From Acidobacteriota bacterium (lineage in GTDB: Bacteria; Acidobacteriota; Terriglobia; Bryobacterales; Bryobacteraceae), in NCBI GenBank assembly GCA_025352795.1, contig JANXSF010000040.1:1-36350 (forward strand): a DNA stretch of 36,350 bases, given 5' to 3'. The notes under the pieces were generated by a model. The model was not told where the DNA came from. It made no database searches and worked only from the letters and a program-made list of their open reading frames with translations. Numbering within the stretch: the first letter of the stretch is position 1; every line of letters starts with the position of its first letter. This document shows, piece after piece, positions 6,887 to 15,468 of the stretch. The position numbers and the translations under genes were made by a program.

Positions 6887-9174
6887 AGTCCGCAGGCCAA
6901 CCCATGGCGCATGAAAGCGCTGGGGGACATGTTACAGGCTCGGCTCTTTATACGGATGACTTACTAAGTCGTTTTCCGGGCGTGCTGCATGCCTGGCCAG
7001 TGATGTCGCCCTTCGCTTATGCGGCAGTGCTGACAATCGATACGGCACCGGCGTTGGCCGTCGCAGGCGTTGTGGCCACACTGACGTCGAGCGATGTTCC
7101 CGGTGAAGGCGATACGGGGCCCAACCGTCATGATGAACCATTGTTCCCCACGGAAGTTCTGTTTCATAGTCAACCGGTCATGTGGGTGTTGGGAGAATCA
7201 TTGGAAGCTGCACGATTGGGAACGGCGGCGGTGCTTGTCCGTTACGAAGAACGGACGCCACTGGTTAGCATTGAATCTGCAATTCAGGCTGACAGTTTCC
7301 ATTCCCCACCATTGCGCTTGTCCCGAGGCGATAGGGCTTCGGCATTGGCGCAGAGTGCTCATCGTCTGAAGGGGGAAATACACATTGGCGGGCAAGAACA
7401 TTTCTACTTGGAAACGCAGGCAGCAATAGCCTGGCTGGATGAATCGGGGGGCGTGGCATTGCACAGTTCTACCCAACATCCCAGTGAAACGCAGGAAATT
7501 GTGGCCCGTGTGTTGGGCGTAGCCAAGCATCAGGTGACGGTGGAATGCCTGCGAATGGGCGGAGCGTTTGGCGGCAAAGAGGTACAGGCCAATACCTGGG
7601 CGGCTGTGGCTGCTTTGGGAGCGCAGAAGACGGGACGTCCGGTAAGTGTGCGATTGCCGCGACGGCTGGACATGATGCTTACGGGCAAGCGACATCCTTT
7701 TCTGACAAAGTTCGAAGTAGGATTTGCCGCAGACGGGAAGTTGGAAGCGCTCCATCTTGCATTGTACGCTGACGCCGGTTGGAGCCTTGATCTTTCAGAG
7801 CCCATTGTTTGGCGAGCCATGTTTCACGCCGATAACTGTTACTTTCTGCCTGCGGTGGATATAACCGGCTATGTGGTGAAGACGCACAAGACATCGCAAA
7901 CAGCGTTTCGCGGTTTCGGCGGACCGCAAGGAATGTTAGTGATCGAGGACATTCTGGATCGCATTGCCCGCACTCTACAATTACCGCCGGAATTAGTCCG
8001 CCAGCGTAACTTCTACGTTGAAGGTCAGACCACGCATTATGGGCAGACGGTGAAAGACGCCAGCCGCATTGAACGCATTTGGAATGAATTGAAAAGCACA
8101 AGCAATTTCGTTGCCCGGCAGCAACAAGTGGCGGAATTCAATGAGCAGAACGAACATCACAAACGTGGCATTGCCATCACTCCGGTGAAGTTTGGCATTT
8201 CCTTTACGGCAACTTTATTCAATCAGGCTGGAGCAACCATCTTGATCTATCGCGATGGCAGTGTTCAGGTAAACCATGGCGGCACTGAGATGGGGCAAGG
8301 GCTGCAAACGAAGATCCTACAAATTGCCGCCGATGGGCTGGGCGTGGAGTTGGGTGCAATTCGCATTATGCCCACCAGCACTGGAAAAGTTCCCAACACA
8401 TCGGCCACGGCGGCTTCATCCGGTACCGATCTAAATGGGGCGGCGGTGCTTGACGCCTGTGCAAAGTTGCGTGCAGTGCTGGCACCGGTGGCTGCATCCA
8501 TGCTGAATTGTTTGCCGGATGAGGTTCATTTCGAACAGGGGATTGTGCTTGCAGCGCAACAGAAAGCGACCTTCGCAGAAGTAGTGGAAGCGGCTTACCG
8601 TCAACGGCTACCTTTGTTCGCCAGTGGCTTCTATAAGACGCCGGAAATTCACTACGATCCTAAAACGGGCCAAGGGCATCCTTTTTACTATTACGCCTAT
8701 GGGGCCGCAGTTGCTGAAGTGGAAGTGGATGGCTTTACTGGTGACATGCGGACCTTGCGGGTAGACATTTTAGAGGACGCAGGAAATTCAATTTCGCCGA
8801 TTGTGGATCGGGGGCAAATTGAAGGCGGCTTCATTCAAGGTGCCGGTTGGCTGACTCTGGAAGAATTGGTGTGGGATGCGAAGGGTCGTCTGGCAACCAA
8901 TGGGGCGTCCACTTATAAGTTGCCGTCGTGGATGGAACTGCCGGAAGTTTTTAATGTTGGAATTTTGGAACGCGCCGCAGAACCCGGCGTGGTGCTGGGC
9001 AGTAAGGCGGTTGGTGAACCACCCTTGATGCTGGCGCTTTCTGTGCGGGAAGCGATCCGTGGTGCTATTGCGGCGTTTGGAGATGGCGGCATTGTAGAAC
9101 TGGATTCGCCTGCCACCCCGGAACGGATCTACTTCGCCTGTTCCAAGGCAAGAGGACAAGCTGAAGATGCCTAG
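6883..9174 (+). CDS. xdhB: Xanthine dehydrogenase molybdenum-binding subunit
   Basis: 763 residues, the usual size for the Mo subunit. It oxidises hypoxanthine and xanthine to urate using a molybdopterin cofactor. Visible motifs are GGQEHFYLETQ and GGAFGGKE in the Mo-binding region, TAFRGFGGPQG with the substrate-contacting Arg, GGTEMGQG, and VGEPPLML near the C-terminus. The Glu of VGEPP corresponds to the catalytic base of xanthine oxidases. I choose the ATG at 6883, which overlaps the xdhA stop (ATGA), over a GTG nine bases earlier. The downstream gene starts inside its last codons. No xdhC-type cofactor insertase follows, unlike many bacterial xdh loci. Confidence 0.94.
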   Translation: MKSAGQPMAHESAGGHVTGSALYTDDLLSRFPGVLHAWPVMSPFAYAAVLTIDTAPALAVAGVVATLTSSDVPGEGDTGPNRHDEPLFPTEVLFHSQPVMWVLGESLEAARLGTAAVLVRYEERTPLVSIESAIQADSFHSPPLRLSRGDRASALAQSAHRLKGEIHIGGQEHFYLETQAAIAWLDESGGVALHSSTQHPSETQEIVARVLGVAKHQVTVECLRMGGAFGGKEVQANTWAAVAALGAQKTGRPVSVRLPRRLDMMLTGKRHPFLTKFEVGFAADGKLEALHLALYADAGWSLDLSEPIVWRAMFHADNCYFLPAVDITGYVVKTHKTSQTAFRGFGGPQGMLVIEDILDRIARTLQLPPELVRQRNFYVEGQTTHYGQTVKDASRIERIWNELKSTSNFVARQQQVAEFNEQNEHHKRGIAITPVKFGISFTATLFNQAGATILIYRDGSVQVNHGGTEMGQGLQTKILQIAADGLGVELGAIRIMPTSTGKVPNTSATAASSGTDLNGAAVLDACAKLRAVLAPVAASMLNCLPDEVHFEQGIVLAAQQKATFAEVVEAAYRQRLPLFASGFYKTPEIHYDPKTGQGHPFYYYAYGAAVAEVEVDGFTGDMRTLRVDILEDAGNSISPIVDRGQIEGGFIQGAGWLTLEELVWDAKGRLATNGASTYKLPSWMELPEVFNVGILERAAEPGVVLGSKAVGEPPLMLALSVREAIRGAIAAFGDGGIVELDSPATPERIYFACSKARGQAEDA

Positions 9175-10465
9175 CCAACTCTACCGGGCAACCATTTTCC
9201 ACACGCCCGGCAATCCATTTCGCGAAGTGAATGCACTGGAAGTATTTGCCGATGGCGGCATTCTTGTCGAAGCCGGTCGGGTGGCAGCTTTAGGTGAATT
9301 CAGCGACATCACCCGACGTTTTCCCAAGGCGGCAGTTCGCGATTGGCGGGGCAGTTTTCTGTTGCCGGGCTTCATTGATACACACGTCCATTTTCCGCAG
9401 GTGCGGGTGCTGGGGGCGCTAGGGGAACCACTGCTTCAATGGTTAAAAAATAGTGCATTGCCGGAAGAAGCACGAATGGCGAACACGGCCTATGCGCGAA
9501 TGATCGCTTTGGAATTCCTGACCGCTCTAGTGCGCCACGGGACCACTGGAGCAATGGTTTTTGGCGCGCATTTTGCTTCAGCGATGGAGATCTTTTTTGA
9601 CGAGGCGGCCCGATCGGGCTTGCGCATCGTCAGCGGTTTAGTGCTTTCTGACCAATGTTTACTGCCGGAATTACATGTGTCCCCGCAGCAAGCTTATAAA
9701 TTAAGCAGCGGATTGATCAAACGGTACCATGGCCATGGGGAGTTACTTTACGCCGTGACACCGCGCTTTGCTCTATCGACATCTGAGGCGATGTTGGAAG
9801 TTTGCCAGACGTTAATGCAGGAAAATCCCGGTGTTCTTTTTCAGTCGCACTTGAATGAGAATGGCGATGAGATTCGCGAAGTAGCGCGGCTGTTCCCATG
9901 GGCTGGCGATTACCTTGCTGTTTACGAAAGGTTTGGATTGGTGGGAGTTCGTTCCGTGCTGGCCCACAACGTTCACCCAACAGACAGCGAATTGCACAGA
10001 CTGGCACGGAGCGGATCGACGGTGGCCCATTGCCCTGCGAGCAATGCTGCCTTGGGAAGTGGATTGTTCGGCATGGCGCGCCATGTGACTCACGGCGTCC
10101 GAGTGGCGTTGGGAACGGACGTGGGTGCAGGCACTGGGTTCGGCATGTTGAAAGAAGGATTGCAGGCATACTTAATGCAGCGCCTGTCGCCAAATGGATT
10201 TGGGCTAACCCCGGCGCACATGTTGTACTTGGCGACTCGAGCAGGGGCAGAAGCTTTGGGGATGCACGATGCAGGAGATCTCAGCATTGGCCGTTCCGCA
10301 GATTTCGTCCATATAAAGCCTCGCGATGGGACAGTGCTGGCAGCAGTAACTCGCCATGCGGAAAGTGCCGACCACGCCTTGGCAGCACTGTTCACGCTGG
10401 CCAGTGCAGACAATATTGCTGGAACATTTGTAAGAGGTCGCGTCGTTTATGAGGAAGCAGCATGA
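9167..10465 (+). CDS. guaD: Guanine deaminase
   Basis: 432 residues of the amidohydrolase superfamily. It deaminates guanine to xanthine, releasing ammonia, and so feeds the xanthine dehydrogenase encoded upstream. Metal and catalytic motifs are in order: FIDTHVHFPQ (two zinc His), QSHLNENGDEI, LAHNVHP and GTDVGAGTG (zinc Asp). The FPQ after HVH and the SHLNEN motif are typical of guanine deaminases rather than cytosine deaminases. It overlaps xdhB by 8 bases and uraD by 4, so it is translated as part of the operon. Ten residues at the C-terminus (RGRVVYEEAA) form the usual closing strand. Confidence 0.92.
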   Translation: MPSQLYRATIFHTPGNPFREVNALEVFADGGILVEAGRVAALGEFSDITRRFPKAAVRDWRGSFLLPGFIDTHVHFPQVRVLGALGEPLLQWLKNSALPEEARMANTAYARMIALEFLTALVRHGTTGAMVFGAHFASAMEIFFDEAARSGLRIVSGLVLSDQCLLPELHVSPQQAYKLSSGLIKRYHGHGELLYAVTPRFALSTSEAMLEVCQTLMQENPGVLFQSHLNENGDEIREVARLFPWAGDYLAVYERFGLVGVRSVLAHNVHPTDSELHRLARSGSTVAHCPASNAALGSGLFGMARHVTHGVRVALGTDVGAGTGFGMLKEGLQAYLMQRLSPNGFGLTPAHMLYLATRAGAEALGMHDAGDLSIGRSADFVHIKPRDGTVLAAVTRHAESADHALAALFTLASADNIAGTFVRGRVVYEEAA

Positions 10466-10953
10466 CGTTGAGTGAACTCAATGCCATGGAGCAAGCACCT
10501 TTTATTGAAGCACTGGGGTGGGTTTTTGAGCACTCGCCGTGGGTTGCGGAACGGGTATGGATTTCGAAACCGTTTTCGAATAGCAAGGAATTGCACGGTG
10601 CTATGGTTGCAGTGGTGGATGGTGCTTCCAAAATGGAGCAGTTAGCGCTTATATGCGCCCACCCAGACCTGGGGACAAAAGCGAAAATGAGCAACGCTTC
10701 AGTGGGGGAGCAAACTGGTGTGGGGCTGGATCATCTGAGTGCCGGTGAGTTTGAAGCATTGCATGGGTTGACTTCAGGGTATCGGGAAAAGTTTGGATTC
10801 CCATTTATTTATGCAGTGAAGGGTGCTTCAAAGCAGCAGATCCTGCGTGCTCTGGAAGTACGCTTGTTGAATGAGAAAGAAGTAGAGCGGACCATGGCGT
10901 TGCAGCAGATTGCGCAAATTGCCTGGTTCCGATTGTCCGGAGAGATTTTATGA
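10462..10953 (+). CDS. uraD: OHCU decarboxylase
   Basis: 163 residues, close to the family length of about 165-170. It decarboxylates 2-oxo-4-hydroxy-4-carboxy-5-ureidoimidazoline stereospecifically to S-allantoin. The N-terminal LNAMEQAPFIEALGWVFEHSPWVA pattern is characteristic of the family. AHPDLG holds the catalytic His67, and the NASVGEQTGVGLD segment and FPFIYAVKG close the substrate pocket. It sits directly before urate oxidase and HIU hydrolase, the two enzymes that make its unstable substrate. It starts at ATGA over the guaD stop and ends at ATGA over the uricase start. Confidence 0.95.
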   Translation: MTLSELNAMEQAPFIEALGWVFEHSPWVAERVWISKPFSNSKELHGAMVAVVDGASKMEQLALICAHPDLGTKAKMSNASVGEQTGVGLDHLSAGEFEALHGLTSGYREKFGFPFIYAVKGASKQQILRALEVRLLNEKEVERTMALQQIAQIAWFRLSGEIL

Positions 10954-11813
10954 ACACATTCGCCAGCGGCGTGAAACATAGTTATTACGGTAAGGGTGAT
11001 GTTGTTGTGTACCGTTTGAATCGCGATGGAAAAACTCCTGCAGGACAATGTCCAGTGTTCGGCGCGAATGTATTGATGCTGATTTATGGAGACGCATTTC
11101 TTCCCACTTACATAACGGGAGACAATACGGGCCTGATTGCAACTGATTCCATGAAGAACTTCATTCAACGGGAGACGATGAATTTCAATGGTTACGACTT
11201 GGAATCTTTCGGCAGATTCTTAGCTGAGAAGTTTATGCCTAAGTATCCGCAGGCGGCGGGAATCCAAATATCTATCAACGAAGTTCCTTATGACGGAATT
11301 GTTGACGGCAGCATTGCGTTCACGCCTACAGGTCCGGAACGAGCGAACTCGCGGATTGAGATTGGACGCAACGGAGCTGGTCTTAAGCTGATTGAACTAA
11401 CTTCTGGAATTCATGGCTTCCGCTTGCTGCGCTTGGGTGGCAGCGCGTTTCATGGCTTTGTTCGCGATGAATACACCACATTGCCGGACATCACTAATCG
11501 GCCATTGCATATGTGGCTGGACTTGGAGTGGACCTACGGAACGCCTGCGGCTGGATACAGCGAAGGTGCAATCACAGCGATGGTGCGTCGTATGGTGCAT
11601 GAAGTGTTCCATGGGTTTGAATCGGGCAGTATTCAGCAGGTGATTCATCAATTGGGAACGAAGATGCTGGCCGATATTCCTGCAATAGAACAGATTCATT
11701 TGGAGGCGAACAACCGCACCTGGGATACGGTAGCTGAGCAAGGTGATTTGTTAGGAGTGTTCACCGATCCGCGACCGCCTTACGGATGCTTGGGACTTAC
11801 AATGAAACGCTAG
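10950..11813 (+). CDS. uox: Urate oxidase (uricase)
   Basis: 287 residues, cofactor-free. It oxidises urate with O2 to 5-hydroxyisourate and H2O2, probably as a tetramer in the cytosol. YGKGDV carries the conserved Lys (Lys15). [12 protein letters not shown] carries the Thr-Asp pair (Thr65-Asp66). [17 protein letters not shown] is the strongest uricase signature. Near the C-terminus, [13 protein letters not shown] aligns to the place where fungal and Bacillus uricases have the proton-relay His; here that residue reads Thr/Trp. As I recall it, the NR-x-WDT pattern is common in one bacterial uricase group, so this is probably normal rather than a defect. The end, [16 protein letters not shown], is also typical. 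A catalase to remove H2O2 is not nearby. Confidence 0.93.
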   Translation: MNTFASGVKHSYYGKGDVVVYRLNRDGKTPAGQCPVFGANVLMLIYGDAFLPTYITGDNTGLIATDSMKNFIQRETMNFNGYDLESFGRFLAEKFMPKYPQAAGIQISINEVPYDGIVDGSIAFTPTGPERANSRIEIGRNGAGLKLIELTSGIHGFRLLRLGGSAFHGFVRDEYTTLPDITNRPLHMWLDLEWTYGTPAAGYSEGAITAMVRRMVHEVFHGFESGSIQQVIHQLGTKMLADIPAIEQIHLEANNRTWDTVAEQGDLLGVFTDPRPPYGCLGLTMKR

Positions 11814-11833
11814 CTGCTGTTAACGGGAAACAT

Positions 11834-12175
11834 ATGGGTCAACTTTCCACACATGTTCTGAATCTATCCACGGGGCGTCCTGCTGCGAACTTGCGCGTTG
11901 ATCTGCATTGCGAAGGTCAACTGCTGAAGACGGTTATTACCAATGCGGACGGTCGCACGGATTCACCGCTACTGACTGGGGATGATTTTAAGAAAGGGAT
12001 TTATGAGTTGATTTTTCATGTTGCGGAATACTTCAAGGCACAAGCTGTTGCAACACCGGAGCCCCCCTTTTTAGGCGAAGTTGTAATCCGATTTGGGGTG
12101 GCCGATATCACCTGCAAATATCATGTTCCGCTGCTGGTTTCGCCATACGGCTACAGCACCTATCGGGGATCATAA
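11834..12175 (+). CDS. uraH: 5-hydroxyisourate hydrolase (transthyretin-like)
   Basis: 113 residues when started at the ATG at 11834, matching the usual size. It hydrolyses 5-hydroxyisourate to OHCU, preventing racemic breakdown. STHVLN holds His7, NADGRTD holds Arg41, KYHVPLL holds His97, and the C-terminus is the diagnostic YRGS. These are the active-site residues that distinguish hydrolases from transthyretin. The frame is open back to 11786, inside uricase, but the extra 16 residues have no counterpart in the family. It is separated by 20 bases from uox and by 1 base from the allantoate amidohydrolase. Confidence 0.94.
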   Translation: MGQLSTHVLNLSTGRPAANLRVDLHCEGQLLKTVITNADGRTDSPLLTGDDFKKGIYELIFHVAEYFKAQAVATPEPPFLGEVVIRFGVADITCKYHVPLLVSPYGYSTYRGS

Positions 12176-12176
12176 T

Positions 12177-13388
12177 ATGACGGCAATCGAAAAATGTCGC
12201 TACTTGGCGGGATTCAGTGAACAGCCTGGCGTGATTACGCGAACGTTCTTATCGGCACCTATGCATGGTGTTCATCAGACGTTAAGGGAATGGATGGAGC
12301 CGCTGGGGATGCGGGTTTGGGTGGATGATGCGGGCAATTTGCACGGTCATTTTCCGGGAATTGACGATGATGCGCCTTGCCTGTTGATCGGCTCGCATGT
12401 GGATACAGTGCCCAATGCCGGTGCGTTCGATGGTGTGTTGGGCGTGGTCTTGGGCATTCAATTAATAGAGGCGTTGATTGGCCACAAGATGAATTTCGGC
12501 ATAGAAGTGGTGGCGTTTTCTGAAGAAGAAGGTGTCCGCTTTGGAGTACCGTTTCTTGGTAGTCGCGCCCTGGTGGGAACGCTAACTGCGGAGCTTCTGG
12601 CCACAGAGGATAAGCAGGGAATCACAATGGCGCAGGCAATTCGCGATTTCGGTTTGCAGCCAGAAAATATTCGCCGGGCAGTTGTGCATTCGGATAGAGT
12701 TTTGGGTTACCTGGAGTTTCACATTGAACAGGGACCGATACTTGAAAGCAGGAATGTGGGACTGGGGTTAGTCACCTCTATTGTTGGTCAAAGCCGTTAT
12801 GAAGTAACCTTTCGGGGACAAGCGAACCATGCTGGGACAACACCAATGAACCTGCGTCGCGATGCGTTGGCGGCAGCGGCGGAATGGATCGTCAAAGTAG
12901 AGGAAGTCGCCAAAGGGCAACCTGGCTTAGTGGCAACGGTTGGACGTCTGGAAGTGCTGCCAGGGGCGGGTAACGTGATAGCAGGCGAGGTGCGAGCCAG
13001 ATTGGACGTCCGCCATCCAGATGACTACACGCGCTTGCATATGGCAGAAGTATTCTTGGAAGCGGCGCAAGGCATCGGCAAGAATCGAAACATTGGCGTG
13101 GATGTTGTAACGTTGATGGATGCTCACTCAGTGGCCTGCGATACGGATTTGAGAAATGCCCTGAAGCGCGCTCTGACAACGTCTGGCTATGAATTTCATT
13201 CCATGGCCAGCGGCGCTGGGCACGACGCTATGGTTATGGAACAGAGTGTTCCTGTGGCAATGCTTTTCTTACGATCACCGGGTGGGATCAGCCATCATCC
13301 TAGCGAAACAGTGCTGGAAGAAGATGTGCATGCAGCAGTGCAAGTGGGACTGGCCTTTTTGGAACAGTTGGAGATGAGTCATGGCTGA
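12177..13388 (+). CDS. allC: Allantoate amidohydrolase (M20/hydantoinase-carbamoylase family)
   Basis: 403 residues from the ATG at 12177; an earlier in-frame start at 12093 would lie inside uraH and is unlikely. It hydrolyses allantoate to ureidoglycine, CO2 and ammonia. Dinuclear metal ligands are visible in order: GSHVDTV (His74), GAFDGVLG (Asp85), FSEEEGVRFG (Glu117/118), EFHIEQGP and ISHHPSE. The FRGQANHAGTTPM segment belongs to the dimerisation domain that contacts the substrate carboxylate. The EEEGVRF form of the metal motif differs from that of the second family member at 15459, which argues for different substrates. It could be an N-carbamoyl amino acid hydrolase by sequence alone; position between uraH and allantoinase settles the call. 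Confidence 0.86.
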   Translation: MTAIEKCRYLAGFSEQPGVITRTFLSAPMHGVHQTLREWMEPLGMRVWVDDAGNLHGHFPGIDDDAPCLLIGSHVDTVPNAGAFDGVLGVVLGIQLIEALIGHKMNFGIEVVAFSEEEGVRFGVPFLGSRALVGTLTAELLATEDKQGITMAQAIRDFGLQPENIRRAVVHSDRVLGYLEFHIEQGPILESRNVGLGLVTSIVGQSRYEVTFRGQANHAGTTPMNLRRDALAAAAEWIVKVEEVAKGQPGLVATVGRLEVLPGAGNVIAGEVRARLDVRHPDDYTRLHMAEVFLEAAQGIGKNRNIGVDVVTLMDAHSVACDTDLRNALKRALTTSGYEFHSMASGAGHDAMVMEQSVPVAMLFLRSPGGISHHPSETVLEEDVHAAVQVGLAFLEQLEMSHG

Positions 13389-14727
13389 TGTTGTGATTCG
13401 TGGTGGATTGGTTGTGGGCGCCACTGGCGCACGCATTACGGATGTGGCGGTGGAAGACGGTCGATTCTGCGCAATGGGTCCGGAACTGCCTGGGGCAGAG
13501 CTTGAGATTAATGCTCATGGCCTTGCCGTGCTCCCTGGATTGATCGACGTGCATTTGCATTTCAACGAACCAGGGCGAACTCATTGGGAAGGTATATCGA
13601 CGGGTAGCAGTGCGCTTGCTGCAGGCGGTGGTACTTTGTTTTTCGACATGCCATTGAATTCGACGCCGTGCACTTTAGACGGGGTTAGCTTTGAGCTGAA
13701 GCATCAGGCCATGGATAAATCTTCGGTTACGGATTTTGCGTTGTGGGGCGGGCTGACGCCGAACAATCTGGAATCACTGGACGAACTGGCGGAGTGTGGC
13801 GTGATCGGCTTCAAAGCTTTTATGTGTGATTCTGGTCTGCCTGAATTTGCGCGGGCCGATGATCTTACTTTGCAGCGAGGCATGCTTGTGGCAGCACGCT
13901 GGGGTCTGCCTGTGGCGGTGCATGCAGAAAGCGAAGAGATGACCAAAGCGTTGACAGCGCGCATCCGTTCCAGCGGTGGAAAAGGGGTGCGAGACTATCT
14001 TGAATCCCGACCCCTTCTGGCGGAACTGGAAGCAATCGAGCGGGCTGCGTTGATCGCCAAAGAGACCGGGGCGCGCCTGCACATTGTCCATGTAAGTTCC
14101 GGACGTGGGGTGGCATTGGCTGTGCAACTGCGGGCATCGGGCGTTGACCTGACCATTGAAACGTGTCCGCACTATCTGTTTTTCACGGAACAGGATTTGG
14201 AAGAAATTGGTGCAGCGGCAAAGTGTTCACCACCGTTGCGATCCGCAGAAGAGCGCGAAGCTTTGTGGGATGCCGTGTTAGGCGATGGAGTGGATATCAT
14301 TGCGTCGGACCATTCCCCTGCTCCACCAGAACTCAAGACCGAAGCCGATTTCTTTAAGTTGTGGGGCGGCATCGCTGGCGTGCAATCCACGTTAGGGGTG
14401 CTGCTGGAAGGCAGTCATCGACGCAGGCTTTCGCTATCGAGGATCACTCAATTAACGGCGGCGGCACCGGCACGGCGATTTCACATTTTGAATAAAGGTG
14501 CCATTGAAATCGGCTTGGATGCAGATTGTACACTGGTGGAACTGGACACACCGTATACCGTTTCAGCGGATGAACTGTTGTATCGTCACAAATCAAGCCC
14601 CTACCTGGGCAAGCAGTTGCGCGGCATTGTGCGGAGAACACTTTTGAGAGGCAGAACAATTTATCGAGACGGCCTGATTCAGGCAAGCCGAATGGGCCAA
14701 TTGGTTCGCCCAGCGGGAGGAGAATAA
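13381..14727 (+). CDS. allB: Allantoinase
   Basis: 448 residues of the cyclic amidohydrolase family. It opens the hydantoin ring of allantoin to give allantoate. Binuclear zinc site residues are all present: VHLHF (His58, His60), GFKAFM with Lys145 that becomes carboxylated, VAVHAES (His181), HIVHVSSG (His237) and IASDHSP (Asp310). The FNEPGRTHWEG sequence after the first His pair is typical of allantoinases rather than dihydropyrimidinases or dihydroorotases. It overlaps allC by 8 bases. A strong GGGAGGAG ribosome site lies in its last codons and serves allE. Confidence 0.94.
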   Translation: MADVVIRGGLVVGATGARITDVAVEDGRFCAMGPELPGAELEINAHGLAVLPGLIDVHLHFNEPGRTHWEGISTGSSALAAGGGTLFFDMPLNSTPCTLDGVSFELKHQAMDKSSVTDFALWGGLTPNNLESLDELAECGVIGFKAFMCDSGLPEFARADDLTLQRGMLVAARWGLPVAVHAESEEMTKALTARIRSSGGKGVRDYLESRPLLAELEAIERAALIAKETGARLHIVHVSSGRGVALAVQLRASGVDLTIETCPHYLFFTEQDLEEIGAAAKCSPPLRSAEEREALWDAVLGDGVDIIASDHSPAPPELKTEADFFKLWGGIAGVQSTLGVLLEGSHRRRLSLSRITQLTAAAPARRFHILNKGAIEIGLDADCTLVELDTPYTVSADELLYRHKSSPYLGKQLRGIVRRTLLRGRTIYRDGLIQASRMGQLVRPAGGE

Positions 14728-14730
14728 TTT

Positions 14731-15468
14731 GTGCAAAGACTAGGACACACGCGCAGTGATTGGCAAGGGGATCATGCGCTGTTGACTCCCGATACGTTTG
14801 TGCGAGCACCACTGCCGGGCATGAAGAAGGCAACGGCGATTGTGCATGCTGCCCCGGCCATGGGTGCGGCGTTCAGCGAATATACCGTTGAATTTGAAGC
14901 TGGCGGAATGTTGGGGCCAGCCATGGCAAACCAGTTTCTTTATGTGATTGACGGGGTCGTTGAAATAACGGTTGGCACTAAGAAACATTCCCTGGTGCGC
15001 GGTGGGTATGCATTTCTCCCTTTAGTTGAAAAGCACAGCGTGAAATCGGCAGGCATCAGCCGTGTGGCTGTGATTGAAAAAGCGTACGAACCGTTGCGTG
15101 GCGTGGCCCATCCGAAGGCTTTTGTAGGACAGGAAAGCACGGTAACAGGGCAAGCGCTTCAGGGCGATGAAGCGTTACAAGTTCGCTGTTTAGTACCCGC
15201 TGATTTTGCATTTGATTTTGCTGTAAACACCATGACCTTCAACCCTGGGGCCACTTTGCCCATGGTGGAGATCCACGTAATGGAGCATGGTCTGTTGATG
15301 ATAGAGGGCGGCGGAATCTACCGATTGGGTGAATGTTGGTATCCGGTAACCGCTGGCGATTTTATCTGGATGGGGCCTTACTGCCCACAATGGTTCGGGG
15401 CCTTGGGCAAGACGCCTGCGAAGTATCTGATTTACAAAGATTGGAATCGGCACCCGTTATGCAAGTGA
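14731..15468 (+). CDS. allE: (S)-ureidoglycine aminohydrolase (bicupin)
   Basis: 245 residues forming two cupin barrels. It releases ammonia from S-ureidoglycine to give S-ureidoglycolate. The C-terminal cupin holds the manganese ligands EIHVMEH (Glu180, His182, His186) and CPQWFG (Gln220), as in characterised ureidoglycine aminohydrolases. The N-terminal cupin lacks a metal motif, also as expected. The start is GTG at 14731, supported by GGGAGGAGAA about six bases upstream. It overlaps the next gene by 10 bases. Its presence shows the operon follows the ureidoglycine route rather than the allantoicase route. Confidence 0.93.
   Translation: MQRLGHTRSDWQGDHALLTPDTFVRAPLPGMKKATAIVHAAPAMGAAFSEYTVEFEAGGMLGPAMANQFLYVIDGVVEITVGTKKHSLVRGGYAFLPLVEKHSVKSAGISRVAVIEKAYEPLRGVAHPKAFVGQESTVTGQALQGDEALQVRCLVPADFAFDFAVNTMTFNPGATLPMVEIHVMEHGLLMIEGGGIYRLGECWYPVTAGDFIWMGPYCPQWFGALGKTPAKYLIYKDWNRHPLCK

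Noticed and set aside
7198-7755. 185-codon minus-strand frame inside xdhB
   Set aside because: A shadow of the molybdenum-subunit gene; the plus-strand protein is conserved throughout.
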